A DNA stretch of 64,000 bases from positions 47,373,943 to 47,437,942 of the forward strand of contig OY992537.1 of NCBI GenBank assembly GCA_963921195.1. The letters are read 5' to 3'. Below, in pieces: positions 11,127-23,253 of this stretch (positions within the stretch are counted from its first letter, which is position 1; each line of letters opens with the position of its first letter). Under the pieces are notes generated by a model. The model searched no databases. It was given only the letters and a program-made list of their open reading frames with translations, and was not told the origin of the DNA. The translations under genes and the position numbers were made by a program. The stretch is from Pegoplata infirma. Taxonomy: Eukaryota; Arthropoda; Insecta; Diptera; Anthomyiidae.

Positions 11127-11967
11127 ATACCCTCCACTCTAGTGATAGACGGTATATATAAGTTTGTCATTCCGTTTGTAACACATCGAAATATTGGTCT
11201 AGGACCTCATAAAGTATATATATTCATGATCCTCGATCGATTTTAAGTCGATCTAGCGATGTCCGTACGTCCGTCTGTCTGTCTGTCCGAAGAAAACACG
11301 CTAACTTTTGAAAGACTTTACAGAGGCTACTGAAGTTTGGCACATATGTTGGTTATTTACCTGGTCAGGTTCGTATTGCAAGCCAGCCAAATCGGTTCAG
11401 TGGTTCAAAGTTGTGAGCAAAAGATTAAATTTCGGCAAGGGTTTTTTGCTAATTTACGATATAAAAAACACGATAACTTTCGAAAGACAATAATGAGACT
11501 GCTGAAGCATGGCATGTATCTTTGCCGTTCCCTAGGTCTGTTTGGTATTAAATTTCAGCTCAATCTGTCTTGTGGTTCAAAAGTTATAAGCAAAACCCTG
11601 AATTTCAGATTCGCCTCACCTTAAATTCACGTGTTGAAACCCCGTTAAACAGGTTTTAAAAACATTGGTAAGTCACAAAAATATTTTACAACGCATTTTT
11701 GTCACTCAAAAATATTTTTACATTAAAAGAAAAAAAAATACACTCGAAAAAAATTTTACACTCAAAAAAAATTTTACACTCAAAAAAAAATTTAGTAAAT
11801 TACTTTTTTTTTTCAAAAATTAGTTAAAAAAAAGTTTTTTTAAACAAAATAAAATATTTCTAATCAAAAATGTTATTTTTTCACTCTAGAAAATTTACTA
11901 TAACTTCAAAAGGGCATTGTGGAGGGTATTCATAGATTCGGCCAAGTCGAATTAAAGAAATAAGTTA
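11127..11967 (+). mobile_element. M1b mini-me/Helentron-like element
   Basis: Starts ATACCCTCCACTCTAGTGAT, with (GTCY)n at 11261-11290, then conserved CGCTAACTTTTGAAAGACTT, a block of ACACTCAAAAAAAATTTT repeats at 11740-11800, and GGCATTGTGGAGGGTATTC. It ends with hairpin ATTCGGCCAAGTCGAAT. The last dozen bases are decayed relative to other copies. Confidence 0.75.
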
Positions 11968-12365
11968 ATAACAGTTTTGGAATCCTCGCATCCAATATAG
12001 TTAAGTTCGTGTTTAAAACTTAGCCTCTAAAATTAGTGTTAGCAATTATAGCCTTGCAAAGTTGGTAAAAATCGCACGTTTTTGACAACAGATTCGGAAT
12101 CAGCATACCAAAGTCCACATAAATAAGTTGTCAAAGTTCAAGCAAATTTAAAAAGTTAATTTTTTGTCAACCTGTGTTATAAAATCCTATTACATATTTA
12201 TTTTTACTATTATTCACTTATTCATTTAAAAAAAAATAATATATTAATATTTGTTATTCATTCAATTTAATAAAACAAATTACACAGAGCAACAACTAAA
12301 ATCAGAATGGGATGAAACCAAAAGCAAATGAAAGTGCACATATTCCATTACAAACCACTCAAGAC
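11968..12365. other. Unassigned AT-rich stretch
   Basis: No gene or repeat structure recognised. Confidence 0.5.
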
Positions 12366-12744
12366 TTTTTTTAGTTCAGCGGTAGACTTTTTTACACGCA
12401 CTTGAAGTTAGTGGACTTTTATTATAATTATATATAATATGAAAATTTTATAATTGGCGTATGATTAATATTGAAATTGCCTTTAAATAACAATCATACG
12501 CAATGGTGCACAGTGCTTTATTTTAATAATTTGGCTATTCAGTACATAGGTACTGGACCTATTGCAGCGAAACTCCTACCGTTTATAGCTAAAGTAATTC
12601 AGAGCTTAAGTTGGGACACTGGACCCTACATGTCCAATAAGGGCACCACCAGGGGTCGCTAAAGTAGGACATGTTTAAATGCTTTAAAATCAACAACATA
12701 ATATGCGTGTAAAAAAAACTACCGCTGATCTAAAAAAAAAAAAA
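12366..12744. mobile_element. TIR/foldback element with TTCAGCGGTAG ends
   Basis: The left end, ...TTAGTTCAGCGGTAG then TTTTTTACACGCA, is mirrored by TGCGTGT...CTACCGCTGATCTAA at 12704-12733. The centre (12540-12665) is GC-richer than its surroundings, with ACTGGACC repeated. No coding sequence. Confidence 0.6.
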
Positions 12745-13305
12745 CATTGAGGGTTTTGTTACCTAAAATGTGAACTTTCAGGTGTTTTTGATTTCATTCC
12801 ATTCCTATTGGAAAAGTTCGATTTTGTAACACTGTGTTATTTGTATTTTTTTTTTTTTTAATTTAAAATTATTTTCAGTATATTTTTCTATTGTAGCAAC
12901 TGTCATGCAGCTGTTGCTGGTTCTTTCAAACTCTCATCGACATTTATACTAGTTCATTCAATTTTATAAAATGTTAATATGCCTGACTAAACATTTGACC
13001 CTTGTCAGCTGTTGTGTTTGTGTCTGTAACTTTGTTTGTTGACGTTTGTTATTAAAATACTTATATCCGTTTTGTATTCACAAATTGTTTGAATGCAAAC
13101 ATGTTAAAATGCTAATGTACAAAATTTTATTTCGTGTGAAAACAGGATATGAAATTTAACTTCCTTTAAAAGGAAATTTGTTTGTTTTTTTTTAATTTTT
13201 TATATAATAATATATTGTAATGATTGTTAATTGTTGTGTTATTGATAAATAAAACAATTGTATGTGCATAAAATTTATATGATTTACAGAATTTGATGAT
13301 AATCA
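12745..13305. other. Unassigned AT-rich stretch
   Basis: No gene, array or element end recognised. Confidence 0.5.
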
Positions 13306-14813
13306 AATAATTCTGAAAATTTTTTTAATACGACAAATGGCTCAGAGTCTGAAAATTTTTCTATAGGAAAATGTTTCGTATCTGAGAAATTTTCTATACG
13401 AAAACTGTTTCAGAATCTGATAATTTTTCCATACTAGAAATGTCTCAGAATCTGAGAATTTTTCTATACGAAAAATGTCTCGGAATCTGAGAATATTTCT
13501 ATACGAGAAATGTCTCAGAATCAAAGAATTTTTCATAAAAATGTTTTAAAATGTTTTAGAATCTGAGAATTTTTTGAAAATGGTCTTAGAGCGCGAGAGC
13601 TTTTTATCAGAATCTGAAAATTTTTCTCTCTGAAAAATGTCTCAGATTGTGAGAATTTTTCTATATGAAAAATGTCTTAGAATCTGAGAATTTTTTGATA
13701 TGAAAAACGATTCAGAATCCGACAATTTTTTATACGAAAAATGTCTCAGAGTCTGATAATTTTTTATGCAAAAAATTTTTAGAATCTCTGACTTTTTCTA
13801 GACGAAAAATGTCTCAGAATCTGTTAGTTTTTTTTTTTTTGTGCGGAATCAAAGAATTTTTCTATACGAAAAATGTTGCAGTAACTGAAAATTTTTTCTC
13901 TGAAAAATTTCTCAGTATCTCAGAATTTTTCTATACGAAAAATGTCTCAGAATCATAGACATTTTTCATTTTTCTGTATAAAAAATGTTTCAGAATCTGA
14001 GAATTTAGCTATACCAAAAATGCCTTAAAATCAGATAATTTTTCTATGCGTTAAATTCCTCAGAATCATAGGATTTTTCTTTATGACAAATGTCTCAGCA
14101 AATGCTAATTTTTCTATAGAAAAAAAGTCTCGGAATTTAAAATTTTGTTATACGAAGATGTCTGAGAATTTTAGAATTTTTATGTACGAAAAAGTTTCAG
14201 AATCTGAGAAGTGTCCTATACAAAAAATTTTGTGCAAAAAATGTCTCAGAATCTGAGAATTTTTTAAATGAAAAATGTCTCAGAATCTAAGAATCAGAAT
14301 TCTTGTCAGAATCTGAGAGTTTCTTCTCATAATTCACTCTGAAAAATTTCTTAGAATTTAAAAATTTTTCTATATGAAAAATGTCCCATAATCTGAGAAT
14401 TTTTTTTTGAACAATGTCTCAGAATTTGAGAATTTTTCTATACGAAACATGTACAAGAATCTAAAAACTTTTCTGTTTGAAAAATGTCTCAGAATTTAAA
14501 AATTTTTCTATCTAAAAAAAGTTCTCGGAATCTGAGAATTTTTTTACTAAACAAATGTCTCAAAGTCTGAGAAATTTGCTATGAGAAAAATGTCTCAGAA
14601 TCTGAGAATTTTTCTGCACTAAAAATGTCTCAGAATCTGAGAATTTTTCCCTTAGAATCGAAGAATTTTTCTATATGAAAATACATCAGAATCTGCGATT
14701 TTTTTTTATACATAGACGTTTTTCTGTATGAGAAATGCCTCAGAATCTTAGAATTTTGCTATACTAAAAATGTCCCAGAATCTTAGAATTTTTGCAGAAT
14801 CTGAGAATTTTTT
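13306..14813. repeat. 35-bp tandem array, left block
   Basis: A decayed head-to-tail repeat with consensus of about 35 bp: TCTCAGAATCTGAGA followed by ATTTTTCTATACGAAAAATG. Copies vary by substitutions and small indels. The array continues at 17141-17420 and 18095-18385 on the far side of two insertions. Confidence 0.9.
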
Positions 14814-15186
14814 AACATGATAATGGTTTTGGGCTGGTGTCTAATTTTAAAAAAGTTGCAGGACGCCACTTATATAAGCTAACAATTAACAAAAAAAAAA
14901 CAAGAATTACTATTTTCATTTTCTTAAACCAAAAATTTTAATTACTTGGGTTGGTAACTTGGATAATAATTCACCTCGTGGTGAATAAAACAGTTTTTCA
15001 CCATCTGGTGAATAAAAAGTAACATAATTATTTAAAAAAAACATTTTTTTTCATCATTTTTTTTTTTTCATCAATTTTTTTTTTCATCAATTTTTTTTCC
15101 ATCAATTTTTTTTTCCATCAAATTTATATTTTTCATCATTTTTTTTTTCATCAAACTTTTTTTTTCATCAAGTAATCATAATTTTT

Positions 15187-15879
15187 ATACCCTCCAACTA
15201 CAGCATGGGGGTATACTCACTTTGTCATTCCGTGTGTAACTCATTGAAATATCGGTCTAGGACCCCATAAAGTATATATATTTTTGATCAGTGATCGATT
15301 CTAAGACATTCTAGCGATGTCCGTCTGTCCGTCCGTCCGTCTGTGGAAGACACGATGCAGTCCAAAATAAAAGTGGTAGACTCCTGAAATTTGGCACATA
15401 TATGTCTTATGCTCATAGGCTGGTTAAGTTCGGAGATGGGCAAAATCGGACCAGGGGGGAAAAAGTTCCCCCTTGGAGAACTAAACCAACCTCTGAAAAA
15501 CGGTATTTTTTGCAGGATTTTTTGTACTTTTTTTTTTAGAAAATGCAACATTTAAATGTCGGAGGAAGCTCAAAACCCTGTATGTGGACTCAGCGGATAA
15601 AAAAAATAAAAATAAAGTTTGACCAGTCCCTTATGTGGGCGTGGATATAAAAAATGTATTTTAATAATGATTAATTGGATTAAATAATTGCATGAATCAT
15701 AATAAATCCATTTGATAACATCTATCGCAAGGGGAAGATGTCCCCCAATGACTCCACCAAACCCCCAAAACACCCCCCCCCCACCAAAAAAAGACGCCCC
15801 TGAATTTTTTTTTTGTATTTTTTTACATTTTGGAGGGTATAAAAGATTCGGCACAGCCGAATTTAACACTCTCACTGTT
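15187..15879 (+). mobile_element. M1a mini-me/Helentron-like element
   Basis: Starts ATACCCTCCAACTACAG, has (GTCY)n at 15319-15345, and ends with hairpin ATTCGGCACAGCCGAAT plus TTAACACTCTCACTG. It carries the longer M1a middle, with a GGGCGTGGATA word, as in 54481-55199. Confidence 0.8.
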
Positions 15880-16234
15880 TTTTTTCACATTTTTTTCATA
15901 ATTTTTTTTAGGATATTTTTTTATCAAATTTTTTATTATCAATTTTATTTCACCAAAACTTTTTTTTTCATAAATTTTTTTTTACATCAAAAAACTTTAC
16001 TTTTCATCAAAAACTTTTTTTCACAAAAAATTTTGGGTTCATTAAATTCTTTTTAACATAATTTTGTTTTTCGTGAAAAAAATAGCTTTTTTACCAAAAC
16101 TTCTTTTTCACCAAGTCTAAGCTTTTCGCGTAAAAACTTTCCATTTGTTTATCAAATATACGTAAAACAAGTGAGAGTGGTATATTCTTTGGTGCCGAAT
16201 CTTTTATACTCTCCAAAATGTAAAATCACTTTTT

Positions 16235-16924
16235 ATACCCTCCACTCTAGTGATAGAGGGTATATATAAGTTTGTCATTGGGCATTTACCTGGTCAGGTT
16301 GGTATTGCAATCCAGCGAAATCGGTCCAGTGGTTCAAAAGTTATAAGCAAATGAGTGAATTTCGGCAAGGGTTTTTCTGGAATTTACGAGATAAAAAACA
16401 CGGTAACTTTCGAACAGAAATTCTGAGGGTGCTGAAGTATGGCATATATATTTGTCGTTCCTCTGGCGCGGTTCGTTTTAAATTTCAGCCAAATCGGTCC
16501 AGCGGTTCAAAAGTAGTTAGCAAAACCGTAAATTTCAGATTAGTTTCACCTTAAATTCACGTGTTAAAAACCCGTTATACATGTTTTAAAAACATTTGTA
16601 AGTCAAAAAAATATTTTAGAAGGTATTTTTGTCACACAAAAATATTTTTACACTAAAACAAAAAAAAAAATACACTCAAAAAAATTTTACACTCAAAAAA
16701 AATTTAACACTCAAAAAAAATTTTACACTCAAAAAAAATTTTACACTCAAAAAAAATTTACACTCAAAAAAAAATTAGTAAATTTTTTTTTTTTTTCAAA
16801 AATTAATAAAAAAAAGTTTTTTTACACAAAATAAAATATTTCTAACCAAAAATTTTATTTTTTTCACGTTAGAAAATTCACTATCACCATTGTTGCCAAG
16901 TCGAATTTAACTTTTCTACTTGTT
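16235..16924 (+). mobile_element. M1b element lacking the GTCY segment
   Basis: Starts ATACCCTCCACTCTAGTGAT. After GTTTGTCATT it jumps directly to GGGCATTTACCTGGTCAGG, so the stretch with the microsatellite is deleted. It ends TCGAATTTAACTTTTCTACTTGTT (split here: TCGAATTTAAC, then TTTTCTACTTGTT). Insertion was between T residues of an E copy. The uninterrupted sequence survives at 22151-22180. Confidence 0.8.
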
Positions 16925-17140
16925 TGCACTTATTTTTGCACTCACTTACGAAATGTACATATCTTTTGGTTTTTTAATGGGGTCCTCGACTGATATTTCA
17001 ATTTGTTTTGCATGGAAAAACAAAGTAATATAACATTAGTTTTTCTAAAAAAATCTTTGCTTTGGCAAGTACACCCAAATCTTCCGCAAAACATTATCAT
17101 GATTTAATGTTTTGGGCAAGAGTACAAAATTCGCAGGCAT

Positions 17141-17422
17141 ATTTTAATGATAAATCTCTCAGAATCTGAGAAGTTTTTTTACAATAAATGTCCCAGAATG
17201 TTAAAATATTTTAATACGTAGCATATCTCAAAATCAGAAAGTTTTTCAAGACAAAAAATGTCTCAGAATCTAAGATTCTGTTATACGAAAAATATCTCAA
17301 AATCTGAGAATTTTTCTATACGAAAAATGTCTTAGAATCTGATAATTTTTTCTATACGAATAATGTCAAGGAATTAAAAGTTTTTTATACGAAAAATTCT
17401 AAAAATTAAAAAAAATTTTTGT
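17141..17422. repeat. 35-bp tandem array, middle block
   Basis: Resumes with CTCTCAGAATCTGAGAAG directly after E and continues until the CCCGAGTAAAAA element. Confidence 0.85.
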
Positions 17423-18098
17423 ACCCGAGTAAAAATTTTGATAATGATATGTAACACAATATATATTTATACGCAATTTGATCCGAATAATGGTGGATGT
17501 GTTTGCATTAAAAAAGATCAACTTGTATAAAATATGATTTGATTTCATCCGAGTTTTGACCAGACATTGCCATATATTGGTGGATCTAATTAGATCTAAT
17601 TGTATAAAAACATATAAAATCCTGGTGTTTTTTGGTTTGGGTTGAGATACACCACAGGTCAACGATACATTCACCAAATATTTAATTTTCTAAAACAAAA
17701 AATTGTTTGGGTACGCTTCGAACCAGATAGGTGATATACATAACCCTAACAAGAAATGTTTAGGAACATTTTAAAAAGTTTCTTATACTTTGCTAAAAAA
17801 AATAAAAACATTTTTGGTTAATTGAAAACATATATAGTTTTATATGGAACAGCATATGCTATATATAATTTTATGTTAAATTATACAAAAAAACAAATTT
17901 TGTATTGACCCTCATATAATTTTATATAATTATATCAACCGTACACCTTTTAATCCGAATCATGATTAAATTATATATAACTACATATGACTGCATTTAA
18001 AAAATTTAGAAAAGATCTCACGCGATGTATAATCATATATGATTTATTATGTTTGTATCAAGTTATATATTGTTATATATGTTTATTTTTACTCGGGT
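17423..18098. mobile_element. TIR element with CCCGAGTAAAAA ends
   Basis: The ends ACCCGAGTAAAAA and TTTTTACTCGGGT are exact inverted copies. TA (or the palindrome GTAC) can be read as the target duplication. The interior is rich in TATATAT and ATATATAATTTTAT words. A smaller relative is at 42940-43281. No coding sequence. Confidence 0.75.
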
Positions 18099-18385
18099 AC
18101 GAAAAATATCTCAGAATACGAGAATTTTCTACACGAAAACTGTCTCATAATCTGAAACTTTTGTAAACGAAAAATGTCTCAGAATCTGAGAATTTTTCCA
18201 TACGAAAAATGTCTCAGAATATGAGAATTTTTTTTATACGAAAAATGTCCCAGAAACTGAAAATTTTTCTATATGAAAAATGTCTCAGAATCTGAAAATT
18301 TTTCTTTTTGAAAAATGTCTCAGAATTTTCGATTTTTTTTTTTCTATACAAACAATTTTCAGAATCTACGAATTATTCCATATCA
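18099..18385. repeat. 35-bp tandem array, right block
   Basis: Several units of AATGTCTCAGAATCTGAGAA (consensus part) before the array fades into unrelated sequence. Confidence 0.85.
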
Positions 18386-18952
18386 ACTTTTTAAAACTTC
18401 CTTGCGCCGTTTACATTTTTTTGTCATAACTTATATTTTATCACAAATCTTCTTAAACTATAATCAATAAATTCAAAACAAAGATTATAAAATAAAAATG
18501 AGATGACCCTCATAAAAAACAAATACAAAATAAAAGTTTTAAGATAATAACTTTTATCATAATTTCATTTATTACAATTGTATGGCCAAGTTAACACATT
18601 ACTAACTAAACTACTTATAGTCAAACAAATTACTGAAACTCTTATTAATATTTATGTTTGTAGTGGTTTTTGTATAGATATATGTATGTGTATTTATGGA
18701 TGTGCGTGTAAAACAATGTATGAAGTGAACCAAAAGAGAAATAGTAAATGAATGAATCCCTCAAATGTAAGACACAAAATAATCAGATTGTATAATGTCT
18801 CTTAACAGACAGCTAACATCTTTACGCATTCATACATATGTATGAACATTAGAGCGGCATTTTTTGTATGGCAAAAAAGTTTTTTCTCCGATTTTGAACG
18901 TCCGGACAAATTTTAATTTTTCTAAACTCAACAAAAAAATCACTGCGAATTT
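18386..18952. other. Unassigned AT-rich stretch
   Basis: No gene seen. 18848-18870 (ATTAGAGCGGCATTTTTTGT) resembles the opening of G-like ends. Confidence 0.4.
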
Positions 18953-20076
18953 TGTTCTCATGCCCAAAACACTAAATTTGCCAAAGCAAAGTTTTTTTTA
19001 GATAAAATAATGTTATAATACTTTGCTATTCCATGTAAAACGAATTGAAATATCACTCGAGGACCCCATTAAAAACCCAAAAGAGCTGAACATTTCGTAA
19101 GTGAGTGCAAAAATAAGTGCAAAACAGTGTTTTTACATTTTGGAGAGTATAAAAGATTCGGCACCAAAGAATATAACACTCTTACTTGTTTTATGTACAT
19201 TTGATAAACTAATGGAAAATTTTTATGCGAAAAGCTTAGACTTGGTGAAAAAGTAGTTTTGGTACAAAAAAATTATTTTTTTTTTTTCACGAAAAACAAA
19301 ATTATGTTAAAAAAAATTTAATGAACCCAAAATTTTTGGTGAAAAAAAAATTTTGATGAAAAAAAGTTTTTGATGAATTTTTTTGATGAAAAGAAAAATT
19401 TTTTGATGTAAAAAAAAAATGATGAAAAAAAAATTTTTTTGGTGAGAAAAAAATTGATAAAAAAAATTTGATAAAAAAATTTGATGAAACAAAATTGATG
19501 AAAAAAATATGATAAAAACAATTGATAAAAAAAAAATTATGAAAAAAAAAATAAATTGATGAAAAAAAAAATTGATGAAAAAAAAAAATTTATGAAAAAA
19601 AAAATTTATCAAAAAAAAAAAAAAATTGATAAAAAAAAAATTATAAAAAAAGGTTTAATGAAAAAAAAAAAAAAAAATTATGAAAAAAAAAAAAATTTTA
19701 TGAAACAAAAAAATTTTTTATGAAAAAAAAAGTTTGATGAAAAAAAATAAAATTGATGAAAAAAAAAATTTTATGGGAAAAAAATTGATAAAAAAACTTT
19801 GATAAAAAAAAATTTATGAAAAATAAATTTGATGAAATTTTTTTTTTAAATAATTATGTTACTTTGTATTCACCAGCTGGTGAAAAACGGTTTTATTCAC
19901 CACGAGGTGAATTATTATCCAAGTTACAAACCCAAGTTATTAAAATTTTTGGTTTTAAGAATATGAAAATAGTAATTCTTGTTTTCTTTTTCGTTTGTTA
20001 ACTTATATAATCAAACTGAGATGGCGTCCTGCAACTTTTTTAAAATAAGACACCAGCCTAAAAACATTATCATGTT
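18953..20076 (+). mobile_element. E element, most complete uninterrupted copy
   Basis: Order: 5' zone TGCGAATTTTGTTCTCATGC (18953); a fossil M1-like hairpin end with GGAGAGTATAAAAGATTCGG and ACTCTTACTTGTT (19143-19190); a TTAGACTTGGTGAAAAAGTA zone; a GATGAAAAAAA tract (19320-19850); the double palindrome TTCACCAGCTGGTGAA / TTCACCACGAGGTGAA (19868-19909); CCAAGTTACAAACCCAAGTT; and the terminal AAAACATTATCATGTT. The word CATGATAATGTTTT near the 5' end of other copies is the inverse of the 3' terminus, so E has subterminal inverted repeats. Function unknown; non-coding. Confidence 0.8.
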
Positions 20077-20590
20077 AAAACTTTGTAAAATTACAAAAAA
20101 AGTTTGTATTTTTTTTTTTCTACCTGCTATTTGACAAGAATTCTTTATAAGTTTACTTGCTTTTAACAGATAATTTTGTAATTTTACAAGCTTTTTACCA
20201 ATAGTTTTGTTAATTTACAATTTTTTGACGCAATGAAACTTACAAGAAGGTTTCGTACCCTTACTAAAATTTTTGCTACCTCCTATTTTACGGGAATTCC
20301 TAGTAAAAATTACGAGTTGTTTTGTAATTTTACAAGATTTTTACCAATAAAATTGTAAATTTACAGCTTTTTGACGTGATAAAACTTACAAGAAATTCTC
20401 GTAAATTTGCTAGATTTTTTTGTAAAAACCTCGTAAAATTAGTAAAATTACAAAAAAAATTGTAAAAATACAAAAATGTAAATTTCGATCGAAAGTTTTT
20501 TGTTAAAAAACAAGAAAAACTGTCAAATATTTGAAAAATTGGATTACGAGACTTTTTCTAGTAATTTGACAAGGTTTTTTTTGTATGTAG
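20077..20590. mobile_element. J element, copy 1
   Basis: Starts AAAACTTTGTAAAATTAC directly after E and closes with GTAATTTGACAAGGTTTTTT, an imperfect inverted pair. The interior iterates GTAATTTTACAAG and its complement. The second copy is at 36531-36962. Confidence 0.65.
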
Positions 20591-21363
20591 AATTTGTAAG
20601 AAAACTTTTAAATAAGGGACTCCCTAATGTTATCTATGTATAGGTATGAGTACGACCGACACAATACAAATCCCTTGTGAAAAATTAAAGAATAAATAAA
20701 CAACACATAGAACAACAATGGTTACACATACATAAGTGTATTATTACACTTGTGTATGTGCACATGTAACGTTACTCAATCCCATAGATTTTATTGTTTT
20801 AAAGTGATATGAAACAGTCATTCAACCAGCCATATAATGTGTAACATGTGTGTATATTGAACTTTTTTTTTTTTTCATTTTAGATTCTCGTCATTTTGTT
20901 TTTTTTAATACCCTACATGATGTTTTGTTTTTATTTTCATTTCACATTGATTGTTGTCGCAGGTTTTTAACCAAAAAGCAAAATAAATGAGTTCAATTAT
21001 AAAAAAATGGCTGGGAGTATCAGTTTGTCTACTGTATTTAGCAAAATTTTGGTTAACCAGCAATTGCTTTCGCTAAATTTTATTTGTCCACTCTTTTTAT
21101 ATTATTTACAGAATCATTTTTTTTTTTGAAAATTTTGTTTTTAATCAGATGATAGCATCCTAATGTCTCTGTCTTTTCCATTAAAAAATTTCGTTTCGTT
21201 TAATATTTTGGAAAGAACAAATTGTTTTTTTTTTTTTTTGTTATTAGTTCTTTTTTTCAATCTGTGTGAAATATACCATATGACTATGGAGGACGTGATA
21301 TATATTTTCCATGTTGTCATCATCGTCATCATGGTCTCATATGAATTTGTGCTGTCTATATGT
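20591..21363. other. Unassigned AT-rich stretch
   Basis: No gene or repeat structure recognised apart from homopolymer runs. Confidence 0.5.
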
Positions 21364-21796
21364 GGGTCATTCCAGGCCAAATCACTCAATATTAGACCCT
21401 GTGTGATTAATTTTTTTGTTGGATATGTTTTAGAACGCATCAAATGCAACTTGCTCTCTCAATTTTTCAAAATGACCATTTAAAAAAAAAAAAAAAAAAA
21501 AATTAAATTTTCAAATAATTTGACCAGTAAAAAATATTGATATCTTAAAAAAAGTTGGACAACGTTTTGTTGGTACTTAAATGTTGTTTTAGAAAAAAAA
21601 TATGAAAAAATTATTCGAAGTAATTATTACTTATTTTTTAACGTTTAAAAATAAAAATCGACTTTTTAAAAAAGTCCGAAACCTTTGATTTTTTTTTAAG
21701 TGTATTCTACTCTAAATTTCGCAACTTTTAAGTTATAATTCGTGATGTGATCACAATTCGTTCTATTTCTTTTCAAATTTTAAAAATTACATTTTT

Positions 21797-22342
21797 AACA
21801 TGATAATGTTTTTAGGGTTAGTTGCAGGACGCCACCTCAGTTTGACTATATAAGCTAACAATTAACGAAAAAGAAAACAAGAATTACTATTTTCATCTTC
21901 TTTTCATCAAAAACTTTTTTTCATCAAAATTTTTTTTCACCAAAAATTTTGGGTTCATTCAATTTTTTTTTAACATAATTTTGTTTTTCGCGAAAAAATA
22001 ACATTTTTTTTTTACCAAAACTACTTTTTCACCAAGTCTAAGCTTTTCGGATAAAAAATCATTTTCGGATAAAAATTTCAGTTGTTTATCAAATGTACAT
22101 AAAACAAGTGAGAGTGGTATATTCGTTGGTGCCGACTCTTTTATACTCTCCAAAATGTAAAAACACTTTTTTGCACCTATTTTTGCACTCACTTACGAAA
22201 TGTACAGCTCCTTTGGTTTTTTAATGTAATATAACATTATTTTTTCTAAAAAAAAACTTTGCTTTGGCACGTACATCCAAATCATCCGCAAAACATTATC
22301 ATGATTTAATGTTTTGGGCAAGAGTACAAAATTAGCAGGCAT
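21797..22342 (-). mobile_element. E element with the palindrome block deleted
   Basis: The 3' end in reverse (AACATGATAATGTTTTTAGG) runs to CAAGAATTACTATTTTCATC and then directly into the CATCAAAAACTTTTTTTCAT tract, so the double palindrome is missing. It retains an uninterrupted copy of the site where an M1b sits in the 16.2 kb copy. Ends GCAGGCAT. Confidence 0.75.
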
Positions 22343-22789
22343 TTTTTTATAAAGTCTACTCTAAATAACGCTTAACCCATTTTGGACCAAGATTCAATTT
22401 TATTTTTCTTTTTTGGAAAACGGTACTTTTTTAAGGTAATTCGCACCCGCTAATCTCAAAAACCTTGTCAAAAAAATTTTTCAATGTGACGTTTTGCCAG
22501 AAAAGCCTGCATTTCAACTTTTTATGCAATTTTGATATTTGGATTTATTTGCTATTTTATTCAATTATTTCATTATTTTCAAAATAAATAGTTTCAAAAT
22601 AGTTCAAATTAGTGGAATTCAATAATAAATTAAATCTAAAAAATTTTAAATTAATCAAAAAAATTAAAAGCCGAAAATCAAAAAATTCTAAATTTTCGTT
22701 TTTGCTTGAAACAATTTCTGTGCTGATTTGCATTGCATTTCATGTATGCAATGCAATTTGTTTTGATTTGTTGCCAATAAACAGCTTTA

Positions 22790-23253
22790 AGTGAATATCG
22801 GGCGAAATTTTCACGTGGGTCCTAAGTCCAAAAATGGTCCGATGGTAATCAGATTTGATAAGGTTGTTAAAGTACGCGATTAACATACACAAACAAAATT
22901 TTAATAAAATGTTTTCAATTTTCATGTAATTTGAGAGATTTATGTGAAAATCGGGGCTAGGTCTAAATATGGACCGATTTTTTCCAATTTCGTCCATGGT
23001 GCAAGAGAGCCTTAAGTTTCAAATTGCAAGTCAATTGGCTAAAAATAACGACCTGTATCGTGTTTACACCGTTTACATGGACAGACAAACAGACGGACGG
23101 AAGGACAGACGGATGGACGGACATCGCTAAATCGACTCAAAAAGTGATTCTGAGTCGATTGGTTTACTTAAATGTGGGTCTAGGACCAATATTTCGGGTA
23201 GTTACAAACATCAGCACAAACTAATACCCTGTACCACAGTGTGGGGTAGGGTA
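22790..23253 (-). mobile_element. M2 mini-me/Helentron-like element, truncated
   Basis: Reads in reverse: GGTCCGATGG..., then a (GRAC)n tract at 23080-23125, CCAATATTTCGGGTAGTTAC, and terminal ACCCTGTACCACAGTGTGG ending GGGTAT. Its other end is cut before 22790. Confidence 0.7.

Larger units (their letters stand above)
14814..17140 (-). mobile_element. E element in the 35-bp array, holding two M1 copies
   Basis: It begins with the E 3' end in reverse (AACATGATAATGG...GGCTGGTGTC), then the double palindrome in reverse (about 14971-15013) and the TTTTTTCATCAA tract. It is cut by an M1a (15187-15879) and an M1b (16235-16924), and ends with the E 5' zone at GCAGGCAT. Array units lie on both sides, so E entered the array. 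Confidence 0.8.
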
